NCBI GenBank assembly: GCA_000467715.1
Contig: AJFK01000768.1
Span: 50,994 to 114,993, forward strand
Source of the DNA: Hysterium pulicare CBS 123377
Lineage: Eukaryota > Ascomycota > Dothideomycetes > Hysteriales > Hysteriaceae
Direction: 5' to 3'
DNA length: 64,000 nt
Made by a program: the position numbers and the translations under genes. Within the stretch, counting starts at the first letter, position 1. Every line of letters begins with the position of its first letter. The notes beneath the pieces are model-generated. The model was given only the letters and a program-made list of their open reading frames with translations. It had not been told where the DNA came from and ran no database searches. This document shows, piece after piece, positions 52,887 to 63,494 of this stretch.

Positions 52887-53720
52887 CTGCGATGTGCTCA
52901 GCGAGCGACTGCCGTTGTTTATCGCGGACAAATTTTTGACGTCGACCGTCTCGCGACCCCGTGTTCACTTAGCGCCAACGATGTAGGACAGCCACGAGCA
53001 ACCCCTAATATCTGGCGACAGCGACAACGTAGAGGCAATCGATCGTTCACTCATACACCCTGCAAACTCCCAACGATAGATTTGGCGCAGGTCGGCCGGG
53101 GGTGCGGTTCGCCTGTGAGGTCTGTCGTGTGCTGGTCCGTGTCAGCCAAGGTGCGACGTCAGGGCGGGCGAAGGATGCTATGGCCTAATGAAAGGTGAAG
53201 CAGCAAGAGAGGGCGAAGGCGGTGTATAGATGGCGATGGATGATGGATTACCGACAGACTGCGATATGCGTATGGAGGTGGAGGGATTCGATGCTATGGA
53301 GGAGCAAAACGGGGGAGGACAGTCGTCGAGGCGGCCTGGCTGTCTCCACTGGCGGTTGCTCGCTTGCTGCTTACTCGTACGAAGGACCAATAATGGACGG
53401 GGTATCTAAACACATGGAAAGGGCATCGGGAAAAGGCTGTCTGTGAAGGATAATGATGAAGGATGATAGTAGAAACGTTGAAGGGGATGGCACAAGACAA
53501 TGGGCGTCAACAACATGCATTCCATGGCCGGGCTCGAAGAGAAAAATCGCACGTGACCTTGATCTACAACCTCATCGCTCGGCAAATTCCATGTCGAGGA
53601 TTTGGTCGAACTGCAACTTTAGAAGTTTGTAATCCCATCCAGTCCATCAGACCAGCACATTCGCCCACAAAGCTGGGCTGCCCGAATCTTCTTTAAGATC
53701 TATATATAACTTCTTTCCAA
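52887..53720. promoter_or_regulatory. Divergent promoter, FHA gene / MGR2
   Basis: 834-bp shared upstream region. TATATATA at about 53700 lies just before the MGR2 start. No gene found. Confidence 0.4.
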
Positions 53721-54236
53721 ATGCCTGTTCCCGTTGGTGCTGGTGCGGGTGGGGGGATGCATGGCCCTTCGACTTTCGACAAGTGTAAGCTACTTGATAC
53801 TCACTTTTGCCCAGTACTAATCAAATTTCAGTAAAAATGGGCGGCATGATGGGCGGTTGTACGTATTCGAAGCATCTCCGTACAATTATTCGAAAAAGCG
53901 TAACTCATGTCGGTCTCCAGCTGTCGGACTGATCATCGGCTTCATATTCGGAGCAACCAATATCATGCGTTTTGGCCCGGGGCCTAATGGGATGCTTCGG
54001 ACGTTGGGTCAATACATGATGGGTTCGGCTGCGACTTTTGGGTGAGTTCTGACTCAGTCCAACAGCAGAAGCTCAATAACCGATCACCATAATACAGCTT
54101 CTTCATGGCCATCGGTACAACCATCCGCACAGACAGTTCTCCCATAGCTACCGAAGCTTTCGCAAGGCTAAACAACAGGCGACCCATTATACTACCAAGG
54201 CAATATGCAAGACGAGTGGATAATGAGAAGAACTAG
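53721..54236 (+). CDS. MGR2: MGR2 / Romo1 homologue, mitochondrial TIM23-associated
   Basis: Four exons, 53721-53784, 53832-53858, 53921-54041 and 54098-54236, give 116 residues; no single open frame shows the gene. The protein reads MPVPVGAGAGGG...FDKLKMGGMMGG, then SVGLIIGFIFGATNIMRFGPGPNG, then [28 protein letters not shown]. This is the two-span Gly-rich hairpin of Romo1/Mgr2 with its conserved RxGxGPNG-type turn and the FGxFMxIG second helix. In yeast Mgr2 couples TIM21 to the TIM23 translocase and guards lateral release. The C-terminal extension ARLNNRRPIILPRQYARR is fungal-specific. Confidence 0.92.
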
Positions 54237-54464
54237 ACGGAAGCATTATTTAGGAAGGGATCGAAGCATTGTATAATGGAAGCATGTATAACATTGGAGT
54301 GCTACTATAGGCACGCGGCGTGTAAATATCAAATTCGTGGACTAAGACATGGACCGAGTCCCTCACATTGTTGCATCGATGGATGTGAACGCCCATTCCA
54401 CCTCATCCTTCATCACCAAAGTCCATCGCGCTCCCTCGTCACATCACCCACCCAAACATCCCTC

Positions 54465-55499
54465 TCAGCTGCAAGGTAACTCTAGCTCCACTAGCCAAGG
54501 TGCGTTGGTCGGCTCACCAGGAGCATCCATGATTGCGGCATTGACCATCAGCGTTTGCGCACCGTGTTGAAAGGCAGCTGTGCTACTGGGGCTCAAACTG
54601 GCATATCCCTTTTTCCTAGCTTGGTTTTTGCCTACAAATTCTTGAGGGAGGGGAATAATACTGTCAGAATCCTCATCTGGAGGGTTCGCACCAAACTCAA
54701 TTCTCTGTGCGCCGTATCCACGATGTATGTGTCCGAAACAGTGCAGTCTTGGTTTGACGCGACAAATGGCTCGACGAAGGTGCTCGCATCCTCCGCTACG
54801 GCCGTCTCCGGTATCGTCCAATATGTACTTGGGTGGACCATGGGTCATAACAATATCCACTTTATCGGGTATCATAGAGGTTTCGGAGGCTACACTCTCA
54901 GCCCAGACAGGAGTTGAAGATGGGGGGTTATACCTGTCATGGTTGGAGGTATATTGGAAACCTGATGATCCGTATTGTGGGGTATACGGAGAAACGTATA
55001 TTCGGAAAGAAGCTCCACTGTTGAGCGTGAAAGTGTGTGTTCCCTCGTGAAGATATGTAACGCAGTTCTCCTGAGCCACTTCCCCCGTCATCAAATCCAC
55101 AGCCTCAAGGTGATCAGATTCAGCCCCTCCTACGCTTACATAGAAATCTTTATCAAGAGCGATTTCATGATTTCCAGCGATAACTAATTTGAGTTCAGCA
55201 CGAATAGCGCCAAGGGATTCCAGGGCTTTCTTTATGCTTGATGGACTTCCGTCTTCGGTCAGATCACCGCAATGGAGGACGACGTCAACCTCGGGAGTAG
55301 GAAGCCTAAAAGGGGCACTTCGATTTTCCGTTAGCACCATATCATGTGTGTCAGAAATAATCAGGAATTGGACCGGTGCCGTACCCTGAGAAGAGCTGCA
55401 GGTATTCTCGATGATTGCAGGCCGTTTCTGGGGCGGGGACTGGCTTCTGGATTGCGATCGCGAACGCTTATGTCCTGGAATCAAATTTGGAAGTGCCAT
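54465..55499 (-). CDS. Calcineurin-like metallophosphoesterase (MPPED-like)
   Basis: Single exon, 344 residues. A basic, Ser/Arg-rich leader (KRSRSQSRSQSPPQKRP) precedes the catalytic domain. All metal motifs are in order: ISDTHD, HCGDLTEDG, AGNHE, VMTHGPP and CFGHIHRGYG. The arrangement matches metallophosphoesterase domain-containing (MPPED1/2-type) proteins, which hydrolyse phosphodiesters such as cyclic nucleotides. The true substrate here is unknown. Confidence 0.93.
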   Translation of the reverse strand: MALPNLIPGHKRSRSQSRSQSPPQKRPAIIENTCSSSQGTAPVQFLIISDTHDMVLTENRSAPFRLPTPEVDVVLHCGDLTEDGSPSSIKKALESLGAIRAELKLVIAGNHEIALDKDFYVSVGGAESDHLEAVDLMTGEVAQENCVTYLHEGTHTFTLNSGASFRIYVSPYTPQYGSSGFQYTSNHDRYNPPSSTPVWAESVASETSMIPDKVDIVMTHGPPKYILDDTGDGRSGGCEHLRRAICRVKPRLHCFGHIHRGYGAQRIEFGANPPDEDSDSIIPLPQEFVGKNQARKKGYASLSPSSTAAFQHGAQTLMVNAAIMDAPGEPTNAPWLVELELPCS

Positions 55500-56120
55500 A
55501 ATGTTGAAAGTCCGGTTTAATGGAATATAGAAAGGGGTGGTTGATGGAAATGTGTTGCTGTGCTGTTTCTTGATGGAGTGTGAAGGGGCGTGGAGCCTTA
55601 GATATATGTTCCAACTTCAACTTACTATGCCCGATTAGGTGTCACAGTCACAGCGTGACTCCATTTTCTGGAAAAATTCTGGGCTGCTATCGTGACGAAT
55701 AGTGATCGAACCCAACCGTGGGTGAGACTATCTCAGCTGGCCCACCACGGGTACGACCACGATGGTTGAAACTAGTCGTAGTCAGGCATCGTTGTATGCT
55801 TGTGCTCGTAGAAAGCTACGTAGTTAGTTTGTAGAAAGTTATATAAAATGGCTTGCGAACAGGCCAGGCTTAAATTCAAAAAAGGGTCGGAACAACTTAG
55901 GTAAAAAAGATGATGTAGCTTGATGGATCCGAACTGCTCTAAAGCTTCTAGATACTAGTATATTGGATTGCTCAATTTTGAATAAGTTATGTTCTAAGAG
56001 TTTAAACTTTAGGGTTTTTGGAAGTCAGCATATTCGATGCTCTGGAAATTCAAGTGAGTAGCTGCACCTGATTGCGAGCTAACCTTCATAGCTTGGGGTT
56101 CCCAAAGCCGAGTAAAATCA
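55500..56120. other. Intergenic, phosphoesterase promoter
   Basis: 621 bp, with an AT-rich stretch around 55850-56030. No gene or clear repeat. Confidence 0.4.
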
Positions 56121-56806
56121 TTACTTAGGGCGTTCTAGTAGTATCTTCAGTGCCTTTGCCTGTGCCTGGAACGCTTCCTGTAATGCTTGCCCGTATGCCA
56201 CCTTCAAAGTCTCTGCGGCGGACCCTCGGTAGACCTCCCGACTCTCATAAAGTGCCATACCGCTTTCTGCGACACTCACAGCCGTCCATCGTTCTGAATC
56301 TAGCACTGCGTCGGGCGTTAAGTCTTTCCAGGCCAAGCGTCCGAGATCCAGTTGGACGTGCGTTACATTCTCGAAAGAGGATTGCGTGTGCAACGGGTTA
56401 TCTGGCGTTGAAGCATTCACCGGCAGCGGGAGAGGTGGTAGCTGGACGCGAAATAGTAATCTATCGTTCTCGTGGACTGTATCTTGTTCGCTAGCTGGTA
56501 GTGGAATGCCGGATTCGGACGTCACGACTGCTAGGCTTTGGACGAATGTATTAGAGGTAAGATAAAAGCAGATGAGATGAGACTTGCCCGAGACTTGACA
56601 TACCGAACGAAGGGATTCCAATCTGGATAGGCCTTGAAGTCGATTATTGCATTCCAAATCGCTGTTGTCGTAGTATTTATCTCTATCCGACCGCTTGCGT
56701 TGAAGACGCCTGGGGGAACATCAGGAAGGTTTGTCTCCGCATAGGTTTGTAGTACCAGCAATGAGAAAGGCAGGAAAGAGATTGACAGAGCTACAGCGAG
56801 TATCAT
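56121..56806 (-). CDS. Secreted SRPBCC (polyketide cyclase/START-like) protein
   Basis: Exons 56806-56604 and 56535-56121 give 205 residues. The N-terminus MILAVALSISFLPFSLLVLQTYA is a signal peptide or anchor. The next stretch, ASGRIEINTTTTAIWNAIIDFKAYPDWNPFVR, is the classic SRPBCC opening (strand, helix, YPxWNPFV). GRLAWK and the C-terminal long helix (AAETLKVAYGQALQEAFQAQAKALKILLERPK) complete the helix-grip fold. Such proteins bind hydrophobic ligands; there is no adjacent partner to suggest which. Confidence 0.8.
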
Positions 56807-57696
56807 GACATTTGATTGGGGGTTTTAAGTTGCGAGAAAGGAGTTTTTCTAGACGAGGCGGCGAAACAATGAAGCAAACTAGTTAGACACATAGAAGAGT
56901 GATATAAAAATATCAGAATGGCCGACATGGCCAGCAAAGAGGTGAGCACCTAATGCAAAGGTCCTTTCCACCCATGGCAAAGTATTAGGCTATTTGGAAC
57001 ACGGGCATGGTCTGCAAGGAGAAGACGAAATCTATGAATGACGGAGTCGCTAAAGAGCATGCCATTCTGGAAAGTTCTTTTATGGCAGAATTCCGAGATA
57101 TGGGACTTGAGCATATGAATTAGCGCATGAGATCGTTGCGTCGAGAGATCTATGTCGTTGAAAGCAATTGAACATAAAGCTACCTTTGTAGGAACTCATT
57201 CAGGAGCTTATCGCACCTTTCCCTTCCTGGATCGTGAAATACGAGATACCTAGACACTCGCATGATGTCATCGTCCTTCTTTCTTGTACCGCGGCAGTTA
57301 GCAAACAATATGCCGCTGTGCCAAATCTCCTGATACTGTGAGATAGGTCCATCTCTACCTGGCAGCATGCACCGGCTCTCTTTACGGAGCAATGTTCCCT
57401 CACCACTTCAACCCATGAAACCCCGCAGCGGGGTATGCCATGTAGTACCACAGGGTACTTACCGACTGCTTGGGTTTGAGAGTCAGGAGTCCGCAAGGTC
57501 GGGGAATAATGTAAGCTTAGGGAGATTGAAAACTAGTGCTCCCTATACTCGGTACTCATCAGCTGCATGTGAAATAGGAAGTTCTCGATTTGACTTGCTC
57601 ATAATATCAATCTACCTTTTGGAACTATTTCGTATATTTTCAGATTATCGGCGATTGAAATCCTTCTGCTAAGTTACCTGTTAAAGCCCTCCAAGC
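56807..57696. other. Intergenic with orphan open frame
   Basis: 890 bp with the promoters of two divergent genes. On the minus strand 57400-57180 is open, with protein-like composition (see pseudogene entry). Confidence 0.4.
57180..57400 (-). pseudogene. Orphan exon-like fragment, unknown family
   Basis: Reads SGEGTLLRKESRCMLPG, then WHSGILFANCRGTRKKDDD, then VSRYLVFHDPGRERCDKLL and ends NEFLQR with a stop. It has balanced, globular-type composition but no start codon. A GTAAGT donor upstream (about 57462) could join it to an earlier exon, but the upstream frame meets a stop without an ATG. It is either a decayed gene or a terminal exon whose start I cannot find. Not recognised. Confidence 0.3.
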
Positions 57697-58962
57697 ATGG
57701 CACCACCTTTCCGAGCCGAACAAATTGGTTCCCTTCTGCGTCCGTCTTCTGTCCTTTCTGCCCGAAGTGGCCTCAATGCAACGAGCTATCCCTCTGCAAA
57801 CACTATCACAGAGGACGTGGCTTCAACAACTAAAGCAGCCATCAAATCTGCTCTGGCGACACAGCTACAGCACTCTATTCGCCCACTCACCAATGGAGAG
57901 TTCCCTCGTCATATATTTTATGGAGGCTTCTTCGAGACTCTCGAAGGCATGGAAGTGCGCTCCCTACCCGTACCCGAGGGATTCAGAACCGATTTTCTCA
58001 CTATTCTGACTCTCCAAAAACTCGGAGTGAAGGCGAGGGAAGGTATTGTTGCGGTGGGGAAGATCAAATGGGCGAGAAGTGCCTATCTGGGTGAATGGGA
58101 CGAAATGAAAGAAATCTTGAATGATGTGTGCGTTGAACAGTCTGACACTCCTGTCGAGGGCCAGAAGCTATCCAAACAGCTTTGGAAAGATTGCAAAATA
58201 ACAATACCGTCCATCACCTGGCAGCACATACAGCTGAAGAACGGAACAGCCTGGAGCGCTACATCTGGCTACGATACCGACAAGGAGTATTTCGAAGACC
58301 TCGCTACTGCATACAGGAGCGAGATCAGAGCATTGTACGATGCCGGTCTTCGTAGTATTCAAATCGATGATCCAAATATGACGTACTTTGCTTCAGAAAC
58401 ATTTATCGCTGGCTGCAAGAAAGATGGGATAGATGCAGATGAGCTCCTAGATCTTTACATTTGGGCACATAATTTGTGTCTTGTCGATAAACCAGCAGAT
58501 CTACACATGGGAATCCATCTCTGTAGAGGCAATATGCCAGGTGCCACGCACACAGCGAGCGGAAGCTACGAGCGGATCGCGAAGAAGCTATTCCGGGAGA
58601 TAGGTTACGATACCTTCTATTTGGAGTTCGACACCGACCGTGCAGGAGGTTTTGAGCCATTGAGGTTTCTCCCGTGTGGGAAGAATGTGGTCCTGGGAGT
58701 TGTGACTACGAAATTCGGGGACATGGAAGATAGAGATGTGCTGGAGAAGAGAGTTAGGGAGGCCGCCGCAGTGATTGCGAAAGCGCAAGAGAGAAGTCCC
58801 GAGGAGGTCCTCGATGGGCAGATAGGGGTCAGTCCTCAATGTGGGTTTGCCAGTATGAGCTCTGGAGGCGGGAAAGGGGTAACTGAAGAGAGAATGTGGG
58901 AGAAACTAGACCTGGTGAGAAGTCTAGCAGGTCGAATCTGGCCGAACGAGGGGGTTGTCTGA
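57697..58962 (+). CDS. Stand-alone MetE-like (cobalamin-independent methionine synthase C-domain) protein
   Basis: Single exon, 421 residues, against about 760 for full MetE; only the C-terminal barrel is present. Landmarks: FRAEQIGSLLRP at the start, LTNGEFPRHIFYGGFFE, YDAGLRSIQIDDPNMTYF, the zinc-ligand segment HMGIHLCRGN (H-x-C), LEFDTDRAGGFEPLRFLP, VVLGVVTTKFGDMED and GVSPQCGFAS with the last Cys ligand. It is similar to bacterial YxjG/YxjH-type proteins. It could transfer methyl groups to a thiol or act on an unknown substrate. It is not in an obvious cluster. Confidence 0.9.
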   Translation: MAPPFRAEQIGSLLRPSSVLSARSGLNATSYPSANTITEDVASTTKAAIKSALATQLQHSIRPLTNGEFPRHIFYGGFFETLEGMEVRSLPVPEGFRTDFLTILTLQKLGVKAREGIVAVGKIKWARSAYLGEWDEMKEILNDVCVEQSDTPVEGQKLSKQLWKDCKITIPSITWQHIQLKNGTAWSATSGYDTDKEYFEDLATAYRSEIRALYDAGLRSIQIDDPNMTYFASETFIAGCKKDGIDADELLDLYIWAHNLCLVDKPADLHMGIHLCRGNMPGATHTASGSYERIAKKLFREIGYDTFYLEFDTDRAGGFEPLRFLPCGKNVVLGVVTTKFGDMEDRDVLEKRVREAAAVIAKAQERSPEEVLDGQIGVSPQCGFASMSSGGGKGVTEERMWEKLDLVRSLAGRIWPNEGVV

Positions 58963-59910
58963 ATCCATATATGTGGTATGTAGAAATAGGACTGCCTGGA
59001 CGAGGAGTGTGGTGTACTCTGGGAAATGAGTCGAAGTAGCTTCGAAGAGTAACGTAAAGGTCAATTCCACTATGTAGCCAGTTGCTTTGGCCAATGACTA
59101 ATTTGCAGGCAGATGGGTAAAAGGGCGGTGGCGGAGGGCTGGCATGGCAGGGCGAGTCAGATGGTTAATGGCGCACCTCCACCTGACTTGTGATTCACAC
59201 TGAAGACCACAGAAGCATTTCCAGGTCTCCTTCTAGAAACACTGTAAACGCAGTGAAAAGATGCGAGATATGAAGTCATGTTGTGAAGCAGCCCGTGGCC
59301 ATTAGTGAGACGCAGCGAGGTGCACTGACTGCCCCATGTATGCCGGCATCCGCGGCGATACAGCGTGCGCTTGGCTGCATGAAAGCTCCCCTCCAACCCC
59401 CAACAGCGGAGGGACTCGATACAAATAGATACACCACCCTTGCCAAGTAGAACGCTCAACAACTCCTCAACGCTTTCGCCTGGCACCGATAGCTGTGTCG
59501 TGATACTTGTCGAGCTCTCTGACCTCTCTTTGAGCCTTTGTAGAGCTCCAACAACCCTCCTTCGCAAGCAAACTGCCCAAGTCGAAGCCCCACCTCCGTT
59601 CTCTCGCGGACCGATATCGTCACGGTTTGAAAGAGAATCAGACTCACGGTAGGCACCAGTACTTGCGTGCCGACCGTGCTGTGTCTTTTTGGTCTTTGGC
59701 ACGAGCCGCCAAAGTACACACGCGGCCGTGTCATCTGTGGCCGGCTTTGTGACTTTGTGACGCGCCGTCATTGTCTTACTTCGAGCTTCCCCTTCCGAAA
59801 GCAAGCCGGAAGCGGCTCCTCCCAAAACATAGTCCTCCACCAAACCCCTACGCTCTCTTATACACTTCTCGCCGAACAAGACCTCTACACGTACCTCGCA
59901 ATCTCTTTGA
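58963..59910. promoter_or_regulatory. Intergenic, promoter/5' leader of the BCAS3-like gene
   Basis: 948 bp. A long minus-strand open frame (59957-59157) crosses this stretch but has no ATG and no recognisable domain, so I treat it as chance. CT-rich sequence around 59500-59560 and 59770-59880 fits a 5' leader. Confidence 0.4.
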
Positions 59911-62900
59911 ATGAGCCCTTCGCCTGATTCCGGAGCCGAGTACACCAGTCCGCATTCCAACCTCGGATACCTCTATCAGCAACAGCGCAGTCGTCCTAAA
60001 GCCGTAGATAGCCCGCAGCCCCGAGGTCGCAACAGTTCGAAGTATGAGTTGGGAAGAAGAGATAGATATGGAGAGCGAGTCACACGGATATATCCCCGAG
60101 AGATGTGAGTCTTTGGTCTACTTGCTATTGTTCTGGCCGGGAGCTTGTCAAGCTTGTCCCACAGCACACGTGTTCATTCACTCGATAGCATGGCAATCCT
60201 TCTCTGCCATATCATGGAAACTATGCTTTGTCTTGTTGTTTGAAACCTTATTTGTTATGTCCAAGTCACTGATTCATCATTCACAGAACGAAGTCTCCGC
60301 CGACTGCAAACAGATACCCCTCTGCTTCTCCTCCAGGACCACCTGCGTATAATGCAACTACTTCACCCCTTTTGTCGGCTCTCGGCGCGACTCAATCAAC
60401 AGCAGCACACTATACGAGTGAATGGACAAAGTCTTTGCCGTTCTTTGCAAAGCAGTCATCCCCCAACAACGGAATCAGCATCAGCGGCTCTCCACCAAAT
60501 CTGCATCATCCTCCAAGCGCGCGAGACGGCATCTACGGTCAAGGAGGCATGTCCAACTCACCACCTGGAGCTGGGATGAGGCCTCTTAGTCACCCCAACC
60601 AATACTCTAGCTTTGGAGGTCGCCTTCAAAGCTCACCTCACCAATCTCCAGCAAGGGACCGAAGAGCCTCTATGTACTCTCAATATGGAGCACGACCGCC
60701 ATTCGCTACCAACCCTCCTCTCCCGCACCAGCCCCAAGCCCACTATTATAATCTACCAGATTTTGACCTGGGGTTGAATCCCACTTCAAGCGATGGTATA
60801 ATACCAGGAGAGAGTGGTTACTACTGTGGTTTCGACACGATAAGCATGGCCGGTGATGAACCTTCGAAATCCGCAGAAAATGTCCTGCTAGTTGGATATG
60901 AAGGTGGTATCGACGTCTTCAGGGTGGAAAAGGGCAAAATGGACATAGTTGGGCGACTTGAGGGACTCAGAGGCAGTGTTGTGGGCGCAAAGATTCTCCC
61001 TTGGGTAGCAAGGAGAGATCCCTTGGCACTATCTCGACCCCTGGTAGCTCTTGTCATACACGGACCCGTGGTAGACGAAGGAAAGGATGGCCACAATACT
61101 AGTGGTTCTTCGTCAGTGATTGGCACTGATGAAAACGACTCGTCGTCCCAGTCCCCAAGCAGACCACCATCACGCAAAGCTAATGATCCAACCAGTAGAA
61201 TAGCCAATTACCAGACTACTGTGGAGATATACTCTCTACGAGAAAGGAAGCGACTGGCCGTTCTGTATAAAAGCCCTTTAATCCCGATCAGCAGCCCTAT
61301 CGATAGCCCAATGTTTGAACCCCCACCATCAGTCGGTGACTTCGTCATAGATGCTAGAGGCAAATACGTAGCGGTTGCTTCTGGTGCAAGTGGGGAAGTT
61401 TTCATCTTTGCGCCATATGCCAAAGGTCACGAAGAGCATCCAGAGAAGTTTAGGTGTATTGGGAAGCTTTGGACCTCTGTCCAATTCCGAGATCGCGGCT
61501 CACACTCTAGTGCTTCAAGCGCAGCGGAAGGCACCAGCCATGAGGAGACTGCGCCTGAACAATATGGAGTTCCAGTATTTTCCCTCTCCGATCGCTGGCT
61601 TGCCGTTTCGCCGCCTGCTTCAACCACACTATTTCCTATCAATGGCCGAGCTTTAACATCGGCAACGCATGAGAGACCTCCAGGACTGGCACATCATACT
61701 GTTCCACCGCAGCCAACGCCTACTTGTGCCGTTGACGCACCTGAACCAGACAGCTTGATCAATCGCCTTACTAGAGAAGGGACCCAAGTTGCGCTCAAGG
61801 GAGCACGCTGGGCCACTGAAAAGGGCATCCAAGCATTTAAGAATTACATGGGCAAATCGAACGGCAATATCAACGGGGGTGCTTACGGAGCAGATCCTAG
61901 CATGCATCAACAGCAAGCTTATTTTCCACCAACGCATGGCCACACCCAGTCTCAGCCAAGATCAGATACCACAGTGATCTCAATTTACGATTTGCAGAAA
62001 TTGCTTGATGCAGAAGAGACCAGAAACAAGAATGCTCTCCATGCCATTGCTACTCTACCAGCAGCTTTGGGTTGCAGCTTTCTGTCATTCTCCCCGAGTG
62101 GCCTAATGCTAATGACTGTCAGCAAGAAGGGCGACTTCCAGGATGTGTGGGACCTCAAGCGGATGAACCATCGAAGAGCACGCAAATCCGTACGAGAAGT
62201 ATCGTCAGGGCCCCACGTTCGACAGGTTGCTCGCTTTGCTCGTATGACGGTGACCAATGTCATAGATGTTGTCTGGTCTGCTCCTAAGATTGACAAAGTG
62301 GCCGTAATCACCGATAAAGGAACGGTACATATGTTCCTCATGCCTGCATCTGCTTTCCAGTGGCCACCTCCGCGACGCGCTCGAAAAGCTGATCAGACGA
62401 CCAAAAATAAATCAGATGAAGACTTGGCTACTGGCGGAAGGCCTAGCAGTGCCGTTGGTTCTGCTATGCAAGTCATCAATGGAGGCGCAAAACCCTTCTT
62501 TAACGCCGTTCGCAATCGTAGAGGTAGCAATGGAGGGCCACGCTTCCCCTCACTGAGTAGCCTTGGAATGACCCCAGCCGTAGGCGCGAAAAGTGGAAAA
62601 GCCGTCGCAGCAGGCGTAGGCAAATCAATAAACAACATCCGCCACGCGGGAGACAATAAACTTACACTCCCCCATTGTCAAAGTGGCATCAAACCTGACA
62701 GTGTGCGCTGGCTTACAGGAAAGGGGCGAGGTTCCATTGCGCTTGTGGCAGGCGGTGTTGTGCAAATTTATAGAGTACAGATGCGTCCTGCAACTGGTAA
62801 AGGCAAATCGGCGAACGCAACCTCAATATCTAGAAAGAAAACAGTCGAGTTTGGCCTCGCCCCCGTTCGAGATACACTCTTCGCACCCGCCATCACCGCC

Positions 62901-63494
62901 CAACTATACACTCAACCTGGCGAGCCCCATCTACAACACGAAGTCCACGGCGAATGGCTTCCCCGCGCTCTTCCACATCGTCGCGGAAGATCAGCCGGAA
63001 TACCACCCAGCAGAAAGACTCCAGGACCCGCACCGCTTTCGTATACCGAAATAGAGACGAACAATCCATACCAACCCTTCTTTTCAGACAAACGAGTAAC
63101 GCGCTTTGTCTTTACCAGGCCCCCATCCGACCAACAAAACAGCGGCAACGAATGGGCGCCTCAACCCCAGCTTCCAGAACCCATCTCCAACCTCCATCAA
63201 CACAATGACGACACTCCCTGGCTCTTCGGCGAAGATATAGAAGCTACCAGGATATCCTCACCCGCACATCAAGTCTTCGATCCTGAGGCGGACGACGATG
63301 AAGTTGGTATGGCGGCCGCATTAGTCGAGAATAAGCTCGTCCTTCGAGACGGCGATGAAGAGATCGAACAGGTCGTTGTTACGACTCGGAGACGTAGGAC
63401 TAGAAGAACCGATACTACCGACGGCGAGGACGACGAAGAGGGCTTCTTTGAGGATGATTGCGAGGTCCTTGATTTTGCTGAGGATAGGGTCTGA
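59911..63494 (+). CDS. Large BCAS3-like WD40/beta-propeller protein
   Basis: Exons 59911-60104 and 60287-63494 (182-bp intron) give 1133 residues. A disordered Pro/Ser-rich N-terminus of about 220 residues precedes the propeller. Propeller landmarks are CGFDTIS, VLLVGYEGGIDVFRVEKGKMDIVGRLEGLRGSVVGAKILPW, VEIYSLRERKRLAVLY, FVIDARGKYVAVASGASGEVFIFAPY and LSDRWLAVSPP. Next come ATLPAALGCSFLSFSPSGLMLMTVSKKGDFQDVWDL and IDVVWSAPKIDKVAVITDKGTVHMF. The tail is acidic. The order fits fungal proteins related to BCAS3, which acts with PHAF1 at autophagosome membranes in animals; the fungal role is inferred. Another ATG at 60044 opens a different frame, excluded by splice phase. Confidence 0.8.

Noticed and set aside
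59157-59957. 267-codon open frame on the minus strand upstream of the BCAS3-like gene
   Set aside because: It has no ATG at its head and no recognisable domain, its composition is Arg/Ser/Gly-rich, and it lies antisense to a promoter and leader.
60044-60139. Alternative start MSWEEEIDMESESHGYIPER for the BCAS3-like gene
   Set aside because: With the GTGAGT donor at 60105 this frame joins exon 2 out of phase and makes a stop; only the 59911 frame joins in phase.
60262-60275. CTGATTCATCATT inside the BCAS3-like intron as a regulator site
   Set aside because: It has only the 8-bp core, lies outside the cluster and inside an intron; about two such 8-mers are expected by chance in 64 kb.
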